Positions 25,282-38,879 are shown, counted from the stretch's first letter. The stretch is DNA of 64,000 bases from Guptibacillus hwajinpoensis (GCF_001039475.1 NZ_LELK01000004.1:898330-962329), one strand, 5' to 3'. The notes: generated by a model from the letters alone, not told the origin. A program made the numbers and translations.

Positions 25282-26997
25282 ATGCGGGCGAAGGCGAAAC
25301 CAGAAGCCGAAGCGATAACAACTGAAATGACCGGGGCAGAAGTGTTGATTCATTCGTTAAAAAAGGAAAATGTAGAAGTGCTCTTTGGATATCCAGGAGG
25401 TGCGGTTCTTCCAATCTATGACGCATTGTATCGATCACCAATTAAGCACATTCTCTCAAAACATGAACAGGGTTCCATTCATGCAGCGGAAGGTTATGCA
25501 AGAGTTAGTGGTAAGCCTGGTGTTGTCATTGCAACTTCAGGACCAGGAGCTACTAATCTAGTAACAGGCATTACAGATGCCATGATGGATTCGTTGCCAC
25601 TCGTTATTTTCACAGGTCAGGTTGCTAGTACTGTCATTGGCACAGATGCTTTTCAGGAAGCAGACATTATGGGGATAACGGCACCAATTACAAAGCATAA
25701 CTATCAGGTTAGAGACGTTCAAGATCTACCTAGAATCATTAAAGAAGCGTTTCACATTGCGTCAACAGGACGTCCCGGTCCTGTTCTCGTTGATATCCCT
25801 AAGGATGTGGCAAACAAAACCATTTCACCCGACTACGACTCAACTATTCATTTACCTGGCTATCAACCAACGTTTTCACCGAATATCTTGCAGATTAAGA
25901 AGCTTGCAGATGCGGTTGGTCAGGCAAAGAAACCAGTTATTCTAGCCGGTGCTGGTATCCTCCATGCCAATGCTGGTAAAGAGCTTTTAACATTTACTGA
26001 GAAAAATAAGATTCCAGTGGTCAACACACTTCTCGGTTTAGGAAGCTATCCAGGACAGCATCCTCTCTTCCTAGGAATGGGAGGAATGCATGGAACGTAT
26101 ACAGCGAATATGGCCTTATATGAATGTGATCTGCTCATTAGCATCGGCGCACGATTCGACGATCGATTAACAGGAAACCTTGCTCATTTTGCGAAGAATG
26201 CAGTCGTTGCCCACATTGATGTAGATCCAGCTGAGATCGGAAAGAACGTACCAACGCAAATACCGATCGTATCGGATGCAAGAGAAGCTCTTAGGAAACT
26301 AGTAGATGTTGATTCAGAAACACCAGATACAGAGGAATGGCGAAGTCAATTAACAGAGAACAGTAAGAATTATCCTCTCTGGAAAAAAACGAATACAGAT
26401 GAGTTTCTACCACAGCAGGTCGTTGAACTTGTCCATGAGTATACGAAAGGCGACGCAATCATAACGACAGACGTTGGACAGCATCAAATGTGGGCCGCTC
26501 AATATTACGCCTTTACAGATGCCAATCGATGGGTCACATCAGGTGGATTAGGAACGATGGGCTTCGGTTTCCCAGCAGCAGTTGGCGCACAGCTAGCATT
26601 TCCAGATCAAACGGTAGTTGCGCTAACAGGTGACGGTGGTTTCCAAATGACTCTGCAAGAATTATCAACACTTCAAGAACTGAACCTACCTGTTAAGGTC
26701 GTTATCATGAATAACCACACACTTGGTATGGTAAGGCAATGGCAAGAAGCGTTCTACGAAAAGCGTTATTCTCATTCGTTGCTTCCTGTTCAACCGGATT
26801 TTGTGAAGCTAGGTGAAGCATATGGGATTAAGTCTTATAAAGTAACAACACAAGAAGAAGCTAGAGGTGTTTTTGAAGAAGCCTTTTCACACCGAGATCC
26901 CGTATTGATCGATTGTCGAGTGAGTGGAAAGGAAAATGTATATCCAATGATTGCGCCTGGTAAAGGGCTTCATCAGATGATTGGGGTGAAACCATGA
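25282..26997 (+). CDS. ilvB: Acetolactate synthase, large (catalytic) subunit
   Basis: This 571-aa thiamine diphosphate enzyme condenses pyruvate with pyruvate or 2-oxobutyrate. The catalytic Glu is in [19 protein letters not shown]. The ThDP-binding motif is [21 protein letters not shown]. The TTG at 25267 and ATG at 25276 overlap GGAGGG at 25269-25274; the ATG at 25282 is well spaced. It is the first gene after the T-box, and ilvN overlaps its end by 4 bp, suggesting translational coupling of the two subunits. Confidence 0.95.
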   Translation: MRAKAKPEAEAITTEMTGAEVLIHSLKKENVEVLFGYPGGAVLPIYDALYRSPIKHILSKHEQGSIHAAEGYARVSGKPGVVIATSGPGATNLVTGITDAMMDSLPLVIFTGQVASTVIGTDAFQEADIMGITAPITKHNYQVRDVQDLPRIIKEAFHIASTGRPGPVLVDIPKDVANKTISPDYDSTIHLPGYQPTFSPNILQIKKLADAVGQAKKPVILAGAGILHANAGKELLTFTEKNKIPVVNTLLGLGSYPGQHPLFLGMGGMHGTYTANMALYECDLLISIGARFDDRLTGNLAHFAKNAVVAHIDVDPAEIGKNVPTQIPIVSDAREALRKLVDVDSETPDTEEWRSQLTENSKNYPLWKKTNTDEFLPQQVVELVHEYTKGDAIITTDVGQHQMWAAQYYAFTDANRWVTSGGLGTMGFGFPAAVGAQLAFPDQTVVALTGDGGFQMTLQELSTLQELNLPVKVVIMNNHTLGMVRQWQEAFYEKRYSHSLLPVQPDFVKLGEAYGIKSYKVTTQEEARGVFEEAFSHRDPVLIDCRVSGKENVYPMIAPGKGLHQMIGVKP

Positions 26998-27515
26998 AAC
27001 GAATCGTTACCGCAACAGTCATTAATCAAAGCGGTGTTCTAAATCGTATTACAGGCTTGATGACGAAGAGGCAGTTTAATATCGAAAGCATCACGGTAGG
27101 TCATACAGAAACAGAAGGCGTTTCGAAGATGACATTCGTTGTAAACGTAGACGGAGATGGGAAAATTGAGCAGCTTATCAAGCAGTTGAATAAGCAAATC
27201 GATGTCTTAAAGGTCTCGGACATAACAGATCAGGCAATCGTAGTCCGAGAGCTCGCTTTAATCAAAGTCATTAGTAACGCGCAGATCAGAAGTGAAATAT
27301 CAGGAATTATCGAACCATTCCGTGCATCCATTATCGATGTAAGTCGCGAGAGCATTACAGTACAGGTGACCGGAGACTCAGAGAAAATCGAAGCCATTAT
27401 CGATCTCCTAAGACCATACGGAATCAAAGAAATGGTCCGAACTGGAATCACAGCCTTCCCACGAGGAAGTCAAAAATCAGTAACAGATATAAAGCAATTT
27501 TCTATATTAAATTAG
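26994..27515 (+). CDS. ilvN: Acetolactate synthase, small (regulatory) subunit
   Basis: This 173-aa subunit has an N-terminal ACT domain ([30 protein letters not shown]) that binds valine for feedback inhibition. A C-terminal domain starts near residue 80. The ATG overlaps the ilvB stop in ATGA. It is often named ilvH or ilvN. Confidence 0.95.
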   Translation: MKRIVTATVINQSGVLNRITGLMTKRQFNIESITVGHTETEGVSKMTFVVNVDGDGKIEQLIKQLNKQIDVLKVSDITDQAIVVRELALIKVISNAQIRSEISGIIEPFRASIIDVSRESITVQVTGDSEKIEAIIDLLRPYGIKEMVRTGITAFPRGSQKSVTDIKQFSILN

Positions 27516-27569
27516 CTACCTAAGATTTGATTATGGAAGAGATAGTGTAAACCTATTCACATTTCAAAG

Positions 27570-27741
27570 TTGATTGGAGCGGAAGGGTGCTCGACTCCTG
27601 CGGGATTAGCGGGACAGGTGAGACCCCACAGGCGCGCCTTTAAGCGCCGAGGAGGCTCACCGCCCGCCCCGCGGAAAGCGAGCATCCTGGAGCGGAAATC
27701 AACCACTACTCTCAAGGCAACAATATCTACGAAAACAGCCT
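27570..27741. repeat. Family-1 intergenic repeat, copy C, inside the ilv-leu operon
   Basis: It contains the GC-rich core (CTCGACTCCTGCGGGATTAG, GGGACAGGTGAGACCCCACA, GAGGAGGCTCACCGCCCGC) bounded by GGAGCGGAA boxes. It has the right end GGCAACAATATCTACGAAAACAGCCT. A clear left terminal repeat is not visible. It fills most of the 266-bp ilvN-ilvC gap; no terminator T-run or promoter is apparent there. Confidence 0.8.
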
Positions 27742-27775
27742 AAATTAACCAAAAAACCTAATCGAGAAGGGATGA

Positions 27776-30335
<2,560 letters not shown>

Positions 30336-30351
30336 CAAGGAGGTTTGATGG

Positions 30352-31458
30352 ATGAAGAGAAAAGTTGCGGTATTACCCGGTGATGGTATTGGTAAAGAAG
30401 TAATGGAAGGTACGATGAAAGTTCTGAGTGCCGTAGCAGATCGATTTGGCCATACGTTTGAATTTCACAAAGGAAGGATCGGTGGGGACGCTATTGATCA
30501 AGATGGCATGCCCTTACCAGATGAAACACTTCGCATCTGTAAAGAAAGCGATGCTGCTCTTTTAGGTGCTGTAGGCGGTCCAAAGTGGGAGAGCCTTCCT
30601 GGTCATCTTCGTCCTGAACGTGGTCTACTTGGTATTCGTAAAGAGCTTGGATTATTTGCAAATCTTCGACCAGTTACAGCGTTCGACAGTTTACTGCATG
30701 CTTCTCCACTAAAGCCTGATCGAATTAAAGGTGTTGATATGTTAATTGTTCGAGAATTAACAGGAGGTCTTTATTTCGGTACTCCAAGTGAACGTCGAAA
30801 CGGTGGGGACGAAGTTGTTGATACCCTTCACTATACAAGATCTGAAATTGAACGAATTGTTGAGCAAGGATTTGAAGCTGCAAGTAAACGACGACAGAAG
30901 CTAACAAGTGTGGATAAAGCAAATGTTCTTGAATCAAGCCGAATGTGGAGAGAAGTTGTGGAGGAGAAAGCAAAAGCTTATCCAGACGTTGAAGTAGAGC
31001 ATATGCTTGTCGATGCTGCAGCGATGAAAATGGTTCAAAATCCGTCTCACTTTGATGTCATCGTAACAGAGAATCTATTCGGAGATATCCTTAGTGACGA
31101 AGCTTCTATGATTACTGGATCGTTAGGAATGCTTCCTTCTGCTAGTTTACGAAGTGATGGCTTTGGAATGTATGAACCCGTTCACGGTTCTGCACCAGAC
31201 ATTGCCGGTAAAAACCTTGCGAATCCACTTGCGATGATTTTGTCAGGCGCAATGATGCTAAAGTATTCGTTTGAAATGCACGATGAAGCAGAAGCGATTG
31301 AGAAGGCAGTTAAAGAAGTGCTTGATGCGGGTTACTACACAAGTGATCTAGCGAATGGTTCAACGAAAGCACTTGGGACCGATGCGATGATTAAGAAAGT
31401 TATTTATCAATTAGAAGAAGCTGGTGCAACAGCGGGCATCATGGAAGCATATGCCTGA
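30352..31458 (+). CDS. leuB: 3-isopropylmalate dehydrogenase
   Basis: This 368-aa NAD- and metal-dependent enzyme oxidises and decarboxylates 3-isopropylmalate. [14 protein letters not shown], the substrate-binding [11 protein letters not shown] and the signature [20 protein letters not shown] are all present. AAGGAGGT upstream sets the ATG at 30352. Confidence 0.96.
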   Translation: MKRKVAVLPGDGIGKEVMEGTMKVLSAVADRFGHTFEFHKGRIGGDAIDQDGMPLPDETLRICKESDAALLGAVGGPKWESLPGHLRPERGLLGIRKELGLFANLRPVTAFDSLLHASPLKPDRIKGVDMLIVRELTGGLYFGTPSERRNGGDEVVDTLHYTRSEIERIVEQGFEAASKRRQKLTSVDKANVLESSRMWREVVEEKAKAYPDVEVEHMLVDAAAMKMVQNPSHFDVIVTENLFGDILSDEASMITGSLGMLPSASLRSDGFGMYEPVHGSAPDIAGKNLANPLAMILSGAMMLKYSFEMHDEAEAIEKAVKEVLDAGYYTSDLANGSTKALGTDAMIKKVIYQLEEAGATAGIMEAYA

Positions 31459-31484
31459 TGACGAAAGGTAAGAGGAGGATGGGT

Positions 31485-32897
31485 GTGGAGCCAAAAACAA
31501 TTATTGAGAAGATTTGGGATAAACACGTTGTTCATCAAGAAGAAGGTAGTCCGGATCTTTTATATATCGATTTACATCTTGTGCACGAGGTTACTTCTCC
31601 GCAGGCTTTTGAAGGTCTGCGGATGAATAAACGCCGAGTTAGACGACCTGATTTAACCTTTGCAACGATGGATCATAATGTACCAACTATAGCGCGTCAT
31701 ATTATCAATGACCCTGTATCTAAAGTTCAAATGGAGAAACTTGAAGAGAACTGTAATGAATTCGGAGTGGAAATTGCGGATATAAATCATCCCGATCAAG
31801 GAATTGTTCATGTTATTGGACCTGAACTTGGGTTGACTCAACCAGGAAAAACGATTGTTTGTGGCGATAGTCATACCTCCACACACGGTGCGTTCGGTGC
31901 ACTTGCTTTTGGAATAGGTACAAGTGAAGTTGAGCATGTGCTCTCGACACAAACTCTGTGGCAATCAAGACCAAAAACAATTGAAATACGAGTGAATGGT
32001 CATTTAGGATCAGGTGTTACGGCCAAAGACTTAATTCTTGCTGTCATCGCGAAGTTTGGTGTGAATGCTGGTACAGGCGCTGTTGTTGAATACACCGGAG
32101 AAGCGATTCGTAACATGACGATGGAAGAACGTATGACGGTTTGTAATATGTCTATTGAAGCGGGTGCGAAAGCGGGGCTAATCAGTCCTGATGAAACAAC
32201 CTTTTTATACTTGAAAGGAAAACGGCATACTCCTTCAGGGGAAGCATTTGACGACGCAATTGCTGAATGGAAAAAGCTTGCAACAGATCCTGGAGCAGAA
32301 TATGACGAAGTGCTTGAAATTGGTGCTGAAGAAATTGAACCCCAAGTAACGTGGGGAACGAATCCTTCAATGGGATCTTCTGTTTATGCAAGAGTTCCAT
32401 TTCCGGAAGATTATGAAGACCCGGGAGATCAAAAATCAATTAAACAAGCACTAGCTTATATGGATCTTCAACCAGGTACACCGATACAAAACATTGATAT
32501 CCAATATGTATTCATAGGTTCTTGCACTAACTCTCGTTTGAGTGACCTTCGCTCAGCTGCTGAGATCGTACGAGGACGAAAAGTTCACGAAGGTGTAACA
32601 GCACTAGTTGTACCGGGTTCGAAATCTGTTAAAAATGCTGCTGAAGCAGAAGGTCTTGATACAGTGTTCAAGGACGCAGGTTTTGAGTGGCGAGAAGCTG
32701 GTTGTAGTATGTGCCTTGCAATGAACGATGATATTGTACCTCCAGGTGAGCGCTGTGCCTCAACGTCAAATCGTAATTTTGAAGGTCGACAGGGTAATGG
32801 AGCAAGAACACACCTCGTTAGTCCCGCAATGGCCGCTGCCGCTGCGATTGAAGGAAGATTTACGGATGCAAGGAAAGTAAAACCGTTAGTAGTGTAA
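31485..32897 (+). CDS. leuC: 3-isopropylmalate dehydratase, large subunit
   Basis: This 470-aa aconitase-family subunit binds a [4Fe-4S] cluster through cysteines in FIGSCTNSR and [30 protein letters not shown] is the substrate region. The frame is open from an ATG at 31458 overlapping the leuB stop. AGGAGG at 31473-31478 instead points to GTG at 31485, which gives the usual length. It functions with LeuD. Confidence 0.94.
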   Translation: MEPKTIIEKIWDKHVVHQEEGSPDLLYIDLHLVHEVTSPQAFEGLRMNKRRVRRPDLTFATMDHNVPTIARHIINDPVSKVQMEKLEENCNEFGVEIADINHPDQGIVHVIGPELGLTQPGKTIVCGDSHTSTHGAFGALAFGIGTSEVEHVLSTQTLWQSRPKTIEIRVNGHLGSGVTAKDLILAVIAKFGVNAGTGAVVEYTGEAIRNMTMEERMTVCNMSIEAGAKAGLISPDETTFLYLKGKRHTPSGEAFDDAIAEWKKLATDPGAEYDEVLEIGAEEIEPQVTWGTNPSMGSSVYARVPFPEDYEDPGDQKSIKQALAYMDLQPGTPIQNIDIQYVFIGSCTNSRLSDLRSAAEIVRGRKVHEGVTALVVPGSKSVKNAAEAEGLDTVFKDAGFEWREAGCSMCLAMNDDIVPPGERCASTSNRNFEGRQGNGARTHLVSPAMAAAAAIEGRFTDARKVKPLVV

Positions 32898-32912
32898 AAG
32901 GAGTGAGCAGTC

Positions 32913-33503
32913 CTGGAACCAATTAATGAATACAAAGGTGTTGTTTACCCTCTTGAAAAGGTAAACGTTGATACAGATCAAATTATTCCAAAACAGTTCT
33001 TGAAGCGGATCGAGCGACAGGGCTTCGGTCAGTTCCTTTTCTATAACTGGCGATTTGATGATGATGGTCATCCTAGAGACGATTTCAACTTAAACGAAGA
33101 CCAGTATAGAAACGCATCGATCTTAGTAGCCGGCAAGAATTTCGGTTGCGGATCGTCGAGAGAACATGCGCCATGGGCGCTTCTAGATTATGGGTTCAAA
33201 GTTGTTATCGCTCCAAGCTTCGCCGACATTTTTTATAATAATTGTGTGAAGAACGGTATTCTACCGATCGCATTGAATCAAGATACTGTCTCAGAACTTT
33301 TCTCTAAATCAAAGAACGGATATGAACTCTTCGTTGAACTTGATAAGCAGCAAGTGAGTGATGCTAGTGGTGCAGTCGCTACTTTTAATATCGATCCGTA
33401 CTGGAAAGAGATGTTATTAAATGGATGGGATGAAGTCTCACGAACACTTTCATTAGAAGATCAAATTAAACAGTACGAAGAAAAACAATTAGTAGGAGAG
33501 TGA
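32913..33503 (+). CDS. leuD: 3-isopropylmalate dehydratase, small subunit, with CTG start
   Basis: This 196-aa subunit swings into the active site of LeuC. FGCGSSREHAPWALLDYG and APSFADIFYNNCVKNG are family signatures. An ORF called with common start codons would begin at TTG 33000 and lose the conserved N-terminus. The codons before it encode EPINEYKGVVYPLEKVNVDT and then DQIIPKQFLKR, the normal LeuD start. An in-frame stop at 32904 and absence of ATG, GTG or TTG leave CTG at 32913 as the only sensible start. AAAAGGAGTGA at 32896-32906 is correctly spaced for it. Confidence 0.9.
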   Translation: MEPINEYKGVVYPLEKVNVDTDQIIPKQFLKRIERQGFGQFLFYNWRFDDDGHPRDDFNLNEDQYRNASILVAGKNFGCGSSREHAPWALLDYGFKVVIAPSFADIFYNNCVKNGILPIALNQDTVSELFSKSKNGYELFVELDKQQVSDASGAVATFNIDPYWKEMLLNGWDEVSRTLSLEDQIKQYEEKQLVGE

Positions 33504-34510
33504 ATGATGTTGGGAATTACCAGGAGAAATATGGCGTACATGTCGTAAATGCAATGGAAAATCTGCTGCAAGCAGTTCATCGAACACCCTTACAGCAGTC
33601 GACTACACTTAATGAAGTCACACACAAAGATGTTTTTCTGAAAATGGAGAATTTGCAGCGAACCGGTTCCTTCAAAATTAGGGGTGCCTATAATAAGGTA
33701 TCGATGCTGACGGACATTGAAGCAGCAAGAGGGATTGTTGCAGCATCTGCTGGAAATCACGCTCAGGGAGTCGCTCTTGCAGCAAGTGAGCGAGGAATTA
33801 AAGCTAAGATTTTCATGCCTGTTCATACTCCGACTAGTAAAATCGACGCAACTCGTTCGTACGGTGCAGAAATTGTGCTTGAAGGTGAATCGTACAACGA
33901 GGCTTTCAAAGGAGCAGAGCGAGAGCAGCAGGAGCGTGGAGCTACATTTGTTCATGCTTTTGATGACCCTGATGTAATGGCAGGCCAGGGAACGGTTGCG
34001 CTCGAAATGATGCAGCAGTGCCCAGATCTAGATACCATCCTTGTTCCGGTTGGAGGAGGTGGTTTGCTCGCTGGTATGGCATTAGCCGTTAAGACGTACT
34101 TTCCACACGTGAACATCATTGGTGTGCAAGCTTCAGAGGCATCTGCGACGTGGAATCGCTTTAAAGGTACTGGACCTAAAGTCCTTCACTCCTGTAAATC
34201 GATTGCAGATGGAATTTCTGTTAAAGAAGCTGGTAAATTAACTTACCCTATTATTGAGCAGCTAGTAGACGATATGGTGACAGTATCAGAAGAGGAAATT
34301 GCTACTGCAATCATTTTTATGCTTGAGCGGCACAAAACACTTGTCGAAGGTGCGGGGGCAGCTTCCTTAGCAGCTATTCTTTGCAAATCAAATCATTTGA
34401 AAAGCCGTAGAATTGGCGCAGTTATTAGTGGAGGAAATGCCGATATCGAGAAATTCTCCACGTATAAGAAACTTTCTGAGCGTGCCAAAACCATCAGAAG
34501 AATAAGCTGA
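33500..34510 (+). CDS. ilvA: Threonine dehydratase, short form without a regulatory domain
   Basis: This 336-aa PLP enzyme deaminates threonine to 2-oxobutyrate, the isoleucine precursor. The PLP lysine is in RTGSFKIRGAYNK and the phosphate loop is VPVGGGGLLAGMA. It ends after the catalytic domain, so the C-terminal ACT-like domain that lets isoleucine inhibit the 420-aa B. subtilis IlvA is missing; it resembles catabolic TdcB in length. The GTG at 33500 overlaps the leuD stop and keeps the N-terminal helix, but its ribosome binding site is very close. ATG 33554 is the only other common start. Confidence 0.85.
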   Translation: MNDVGNYQEKYGVHVVNAMENLLQAVHRTPLQQSTTLNEVTHKDVFLKMENLQRTGSFKIRGAYNKVSMLTDIEAARGIVAASAGNHAQGVALAASERGIKAKIFMPVHTPTSKIDATRSYGAEIVLEGESYNEAFKGAEREQQERGATFVHAFDDPDVMAGQGTVALEMMQQCPDLDTILVPVGGGGLLAGMALAVKTYFPHVNIIGVQASEASATWNRFKGTGPKVLHSCKSIADGISVKEAGKLTYPIIEQLVDDMVTVSEEEIATAIIFMLERHKTLVEGAGAASLAAILCKSNHLKSRRIGAVISGGNADIEKFSTYKKLSERAKTIRRIS

Positions 34511-34572
34511 TGGTTTTCTCAATGCCTTTATAAACCAAATGTTTTAGATTATTGCGACTTTTTGCTCAGTAA

Positions 34573-34601
34573 TTGACAGTCACATAGTCCCATGCTAAAA
34601 T
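34573..34601 (+). promoter_or_regulatory. SigA promoter of the metNPQ S-box unit
   Basis: TTGACA at 34573-34578 is followed after 17 bp by TAAAAT at 34596-34601. The aptamer begins about 44 bp downstream, the same geometry as at the metX S-box. Confidence 0.87.
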
Positions 34602-34644
34602 TCAGTTTAGTACTTAACCACAGTAAAGTAATTAGAATTTTATA

Positions 34645-34755
34645 TCTCTTATTCAGAGAGGTGGAGGGACTGGCCCTATGAAGCCCGGCAACCGTCAAAC
34701 AACTGTTTGAAAAGGTGCCAATTCCTGCAAAGCGTATGCTTTGAGAAATGAGAGG
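34645..34755 (+). ncRNA. SAM-I (S-box) riboswitch 3, upstream of metNPQ
   Basis: The core GAGGGACTGGCCCTATGAAG, CCCGGCAACC and AAGGTGCCAATTCC is present. P1 pairs CTCTTATT (34646-34653) with AATGAGAG (34747-34754). It would lower methionine import when S-adenosylmethionine is abundant. Confidence 0.96.
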
Positions 34756-34772
34756 AAGACATTGTTTATTCC

Positions 34773-34806
34773 ATGCCTTTCTGCTCATAGCAGAAGGGCA
34801 TTTATT
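34773..34806 (+). terminator. Riboswitch-controlled terminator before metNPQ
   Basis: ATGCCTTTCTGC and GCAGAAGGGCAT arms pair (one G-T type mismatch) around TCATA and are followed by TTATTATTTT. Confidence 0.88.
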
Positions 34807-34811
34807 ATTTT

Positions 34812-35032
34812 AGGCTCTTTTCTAAAAGATTGTTGTTTTTGAAATTATTTTCGTAAAAGAACCTGACTACGCTAATTGGAGCGGAAGGATGCTCGACTCC
34901 TGCGGGACTAGCGGGACAGGTGAGACCCCACAGGCGAAGCCGAGGAGGCTCACCGCCCGCCCCGCGGAAAGCGAGCATCCTGCAGCGGAAATTAACCCAC
35001 GCTTATAGCAACAATGTATACGAAAAGAGCCT
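34812..35032. repeat. Family-1 intergenic repeat, full copy D with terminal inverted repeats
   Basis: The best complete copy, 221 bp. Left end AGGCTCTTTTCTAAAAGATT and right end ATGTATACGAAAAGAGCCT form terminal inverted repeats that also share TTGTTG/CAACAA. Inside, GGAGCGGAA boxes flank a GC-rich core with inverted GGATGCTCG and CGAGCATCC. TATTTT directly flanks both ends and could be a target duplication, though the region is AT-rich. Confidence 0.85.
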
Positions 35033-35107
35033 TATTTTATAAGTGCTAATGCTAAATAAGGAAGATATCCGTAGTGATGATCTTTTAATATAAGGGAAGT
35101 GAGACAT

Positions 35108-36130
35108 GTGATTGAGCTAAAAGGCATTAACAAAACATTTTTTTCGAAATCTGGAAAAGTGGAAGCCGTAAAGAACGTTAACCTTTCAATTGAGAAGGGC
35201 GAAATCTTTGGAGTCATTGGATACAGTGGCGCTGGGAAGAGTACACTCATTCGGATGCTAAATCTACTGGAAAGACCAACGGATGGTACTGTCACGGTAG
35301 CTGGCAATAACTTATCCTCTCTAAATGAGAAGAAGCTCCGATCAGCAAGACAGGAAATTGGAATGATCTTTCAACACTTTAATATATTATGGTCTCGTAC
35401 AGTAAGAGATAACATTGCGTTTCCGCTTGAAATATCAGGTATTTCGAAAGAAGACCGTAAAAAGCGTGTCGACGAGCTGATTCAGCTTGTTGGACTTGAA
35501 GGTCGTGAGAATGCTTATCCCTCACAGCTAAGCGGTGGTCAAAAGCAGCGGGTTGGTATCGCAAGAGCACTTGCGAACAATCCTAAAGTACTACTTTGTG
35601 ATGAGGCTACATCTGCGCTTGATCCTAAGACAACAGATAGCATTCTCGAACTACTGACGGAAATCAACAAAAAATTAGGTCTTACTATCGTTTTAATTAC
35701 ACATGAAATGCACGTGATTCGAAAAATTTGTCATGGTGTTGCTGTAATGGAGAATGGCAATGTTGTGGAAGAAGGTTCTGTCTTAGAGGTCTTTCATCAT
35801 CCAAAGGAACCGATCACAAAAGATTTTGTTAACCAATTGAGCGAACCAGAAGAAATGAAGGAATCGATTGCACATCTGGCAGCAAGTAACGATGGAGAAC
35901 TTGTCCAGTTTACATTCATTAAAGGAAAAACAGGTTCACCTCTCGTGACAGACTTAATACGGAGATATGATGTTGAAGTAAACATTATTCAAGGGAAGAT
36001 CTCCCATACGCAAGACGGACCATACGGGAAGCTTTCTGTGTTCATTAAAGGATCGCAACCTGTTATAGATGAGGCGCTTGCATATGTTCGCGGGCAAGGT
36101 GTTGAAGCGGAGGTGATTTTGAATGACTGA
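35108..36130 (+). CDS. metN: Methionine ABC transporter ATP-binding protein MetN
   Basis: This 340-aa ATPase has Walker A GYSGAGKST, signature LSGGQKQRVGIARAL, Walker B LLCDEATSALD and the C-terminal NIL domain (about 260-340) that senses methionine. AAGGGAAG at 35092-35099 sets GTG at 35108; the GTG at 35099 lies in the ribosome binding site. metP overlaps its end by 8 bp. S-box 3 controls the unit. Confidence 0.95.
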   Translation: MIELKGINKTFFSKSGKVEAVKNVNLSIEKGEIFGVIGYSGAGKSTLIRMLNLLERPTDGTVTVAGNNLSSLNEKKLRSARQEIGMIFQHFNILWSRTVRDNIAFPLEISGISKEDRKKRVDELIQLVGLEGRENAYPSQLSGGQKQRVGIARALANNPKVLLCDEATSALDPKTTDSILELLTEINKKLGLTIVLITHEMHVIRKICHGVAVMENGNVVEEGSVLEVFHHPKEPITKDFVNQLSEPEEMKESIAHLAASNDGELVQFTFIKGKTGSPLVTDLIRRYDVEVNIIQGKISHTQDGPYGKLSVFIKGSQPVIDEALAYVRGQGVEAEVILND

Positions 36131-36791
36131 GTCACTATTTCCGAACGTTAATTGGGAAAACATGTGGGAAGCGACCCTACAAACAATGTATATGACGGCC
36201 ATTTCTGTCCTAGCAACGTTTATCTTAGGTATTGCCCTTGGTCTACTGCTATTCCTAACAGCTAAAGGTAATATTTGGGAGAATAAGTTTGTGAATGGTA
36301 TCATCGCTGGAATTGTTAACTTGTTCCGTTCCATTCCGTTTATCATTTTGATCATTTTGCTTATCCCATTGTCCGTTTATATTATCGGTACAATGCTAGG
36401 AGCAAATGCCGCACTTCCAGCACTAATTGCAGGGGCAGCCCCATTCTATGCAAGAATGGTTGAAATTGCGTTAAGAGAAGTTGATAAGGGAGTTATTGAA
36501 GCGTCTCAATCTATGGGTGCATCAAACGGAGCTATTGTTTTTAAAGTCCTACTTCCTGAGGCGATGCCAGCGCTTATTTCTGGTATTACAGTAACTGCAA
36601 TTGCGCTTGTCAGCTATACGGCGATGGCAGGTGTCGTTGGTGCAGGTGGTCTTGGAAACCTTGCCTATCTAGAAGGTTTTCAACGAAATAATCCTGATGT
36701 TACGTTAGTTGCTACGGTCTTAATATTAGTTATTGTTGCTATTCTTCAAGTTAGTGGAGACTTAACAACAAGAGCAATAGATAAAAGATAA
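36123..36791 (+). CDS. metP: Methionine ABC transporter permease MetP (MetI-like)
   Basis: This 222-aa membrane protein has five or six helices. Its coupling loop is ALREVDKGVIEASQSMGASN, and GVVGAGGLGNLAYLEGFQR is typical of MetI/MetP. GGAGGTGA lies in the end of metN. It forms the channel of the MetNPQ importer. Confidence 0.95.
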   Translation: MTESLFPNVNWENMWEATLQTMYMTAISVLATFILGIALGLLLFLTAKGNIWENKFVNGIIAGIVNLFRSIPFIILIILLIPLSVYIIGTMLGANAALPALIAGAAPFYARMVEIALREVDKGVIEASQSMGASNGAIVFKVLLPEAMPALISGITVTAIALVSYTAMAGVVGAGGLGNLAYLEGFQRNNPDVTLVATVLILVIVAILQVSGDLTTRAIDKR

Positions 36792-36816
36792 AGAGGAGAA
36801 AAGGAGAGATTCAGTT

Positions 36817-37659
36817 ATGAAGAAATTGTTGTCAATCTTAGCTGTCCTTGCTTTGGCTGTACTTGCAGCATGTGGAGCAAACAACAGCAACAGTGAAGGT
36901 TCATCAGGCGAGGGAGAAGATTCGAACAAGCTTGTAGTAGGTGCATCAAACATTCCACACGCTGAAATTCTTGAAGAAGCAAAGCCGGTTCTGAAAGAAA
37001 AAGGCGTAGAGCTTGAAATTAAGACGTTCCAAGATTACATTCTTCCAAATAAGACGCTTGCTAATGGCGAGTTAGATGCAAACTACTTCCAAACAATTCC
37101 TTACATGGATCTTCAGATGGAAGAGAACGAGAACTATGACTTTGTTAACGCTGGTGGCATTCACATTGAACCAATCGGTGTATATTCAGAGGATTATGAA
37201 AGCCTAGAAGAGCTTCCAGAAGGCGCACAAATCATAATGAGTAACTCTGTATCTGACCACGGGCGTATGCTTTCTCTTCTTGAAGCACAAGGGCTAATCA
37301 CTCTTGAAGAGGGTGTGAAAGCAGCAGATGCTACTGTAGAAAATATAGCAGAGAACCCTAAAAACATTGAGTTCAAAACAGATGTTGAAGCATCACTTCT
37401 TCCTCAGATCTATCAGCAGGGTGAAGGCGATGCAGTTATGATCAACACAAACTATGCAATTGACGCTGGTTTGAATCCGCAAGAAGATGCCATTGCACTT
37501 GAAGATTCAAATTCACCATACGTGAACGTCATTACTGTTAATAAAGGTGACGAAGACAACGAAGCTGTTAAAACACTAGTTGAAGTTCTTCGTTCTGAAG
37601 ACATTCAAAACTTTATTAAAGAAGAATATAACGGTGCTGTTGTGCCAGTAAACGAATAA
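36817..37659 (+). CDS. metQ: Methionine-binding lipoprotein MetQ
   Basis: This 280-aa NlpA-family lipoprotein has signal segment LLSILAVLALAVLAACGANN with lipobox LAAC. Its mature fold includes NIPHAEILEEAKPVLKEKG, ANYFQTIPYMD and QIYQQGEGDAVMINTNYA. It captures methionine outside the membrane and delivers it to MetNP. A strong terminator follows. Confidence 0.95.
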   Translation: MKKLLSILAVLALAVLAACGANNSNSEGSSGEGEDSNKLVVGASNIPHAEILEEAKPVLKEKGVELEIKTFQDYILPNKTLANGELDANYFQTIPYMDLQMEENENYDFVNAGGIHIEPIGVYSEDYESLEELPEGAQIIMSNSVSDHGRMLSLLEAQGLITLEEGVKAADATVENIAENPKNIEFKTDVEASLLPQIYQQGEGDAVMINTNYAIDAGLNPQEDAIALEDSNSPYVNVITVNKGDEDNEAVKTLVEVLRSEDIQNFIKEEYNGAVVPVNE

Positions 37660-37664
37660 GTCAC

Positions 37665-37701
37665 ACAAAAGGTTCTCCACAGTTGTGGAGAACCTTTTGT
37701 T
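37665..37701. terminator. Terminator after metQ, probably bidirectional
   Basis: ACAAAAGGTTCTCCAC and GTGGAGAACCTTTTGT pair perfectly around AGTT. It lies between the converging metQ and ldh genes. Confidence 0.9.
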
Positions 37702-37708
37702 ATAGTAA

Positions 37709-38674
<966 letters not shown>

Positions 38675-38772
38675 TTAGGTTTAGTACCAAGGTTATTTAA
38701 GGTTATAAGTAATACTCTACCCATTAATTGGGCGTCGCTCACATGGGAACACTCGCTAGTTCTTTTTCTGGA

Positions 38773-38879
38773 AGGCTCTTTCTGAAAGTAAGTTGTTTTT
38801 GAAAGAAGTTTTGTGAGAAAACCACATTTCGCTGATTGGAGCGGAAATCGACCACTACCTCTCTATAAAACAAACTCCT
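38773..38879. repeat. Family-1 intergenic repeat, deleted copy E
   Basis: It has the left end AGGCTCTTTCTGAAAG and the GATTGGAGCGGAAATCGACCAC box but lacks the whole GC-rich core. It looks like an internal deletion between the two GGAGCGGAA boxes. It lies between ldh and yurZ. Confidence 0.65.
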
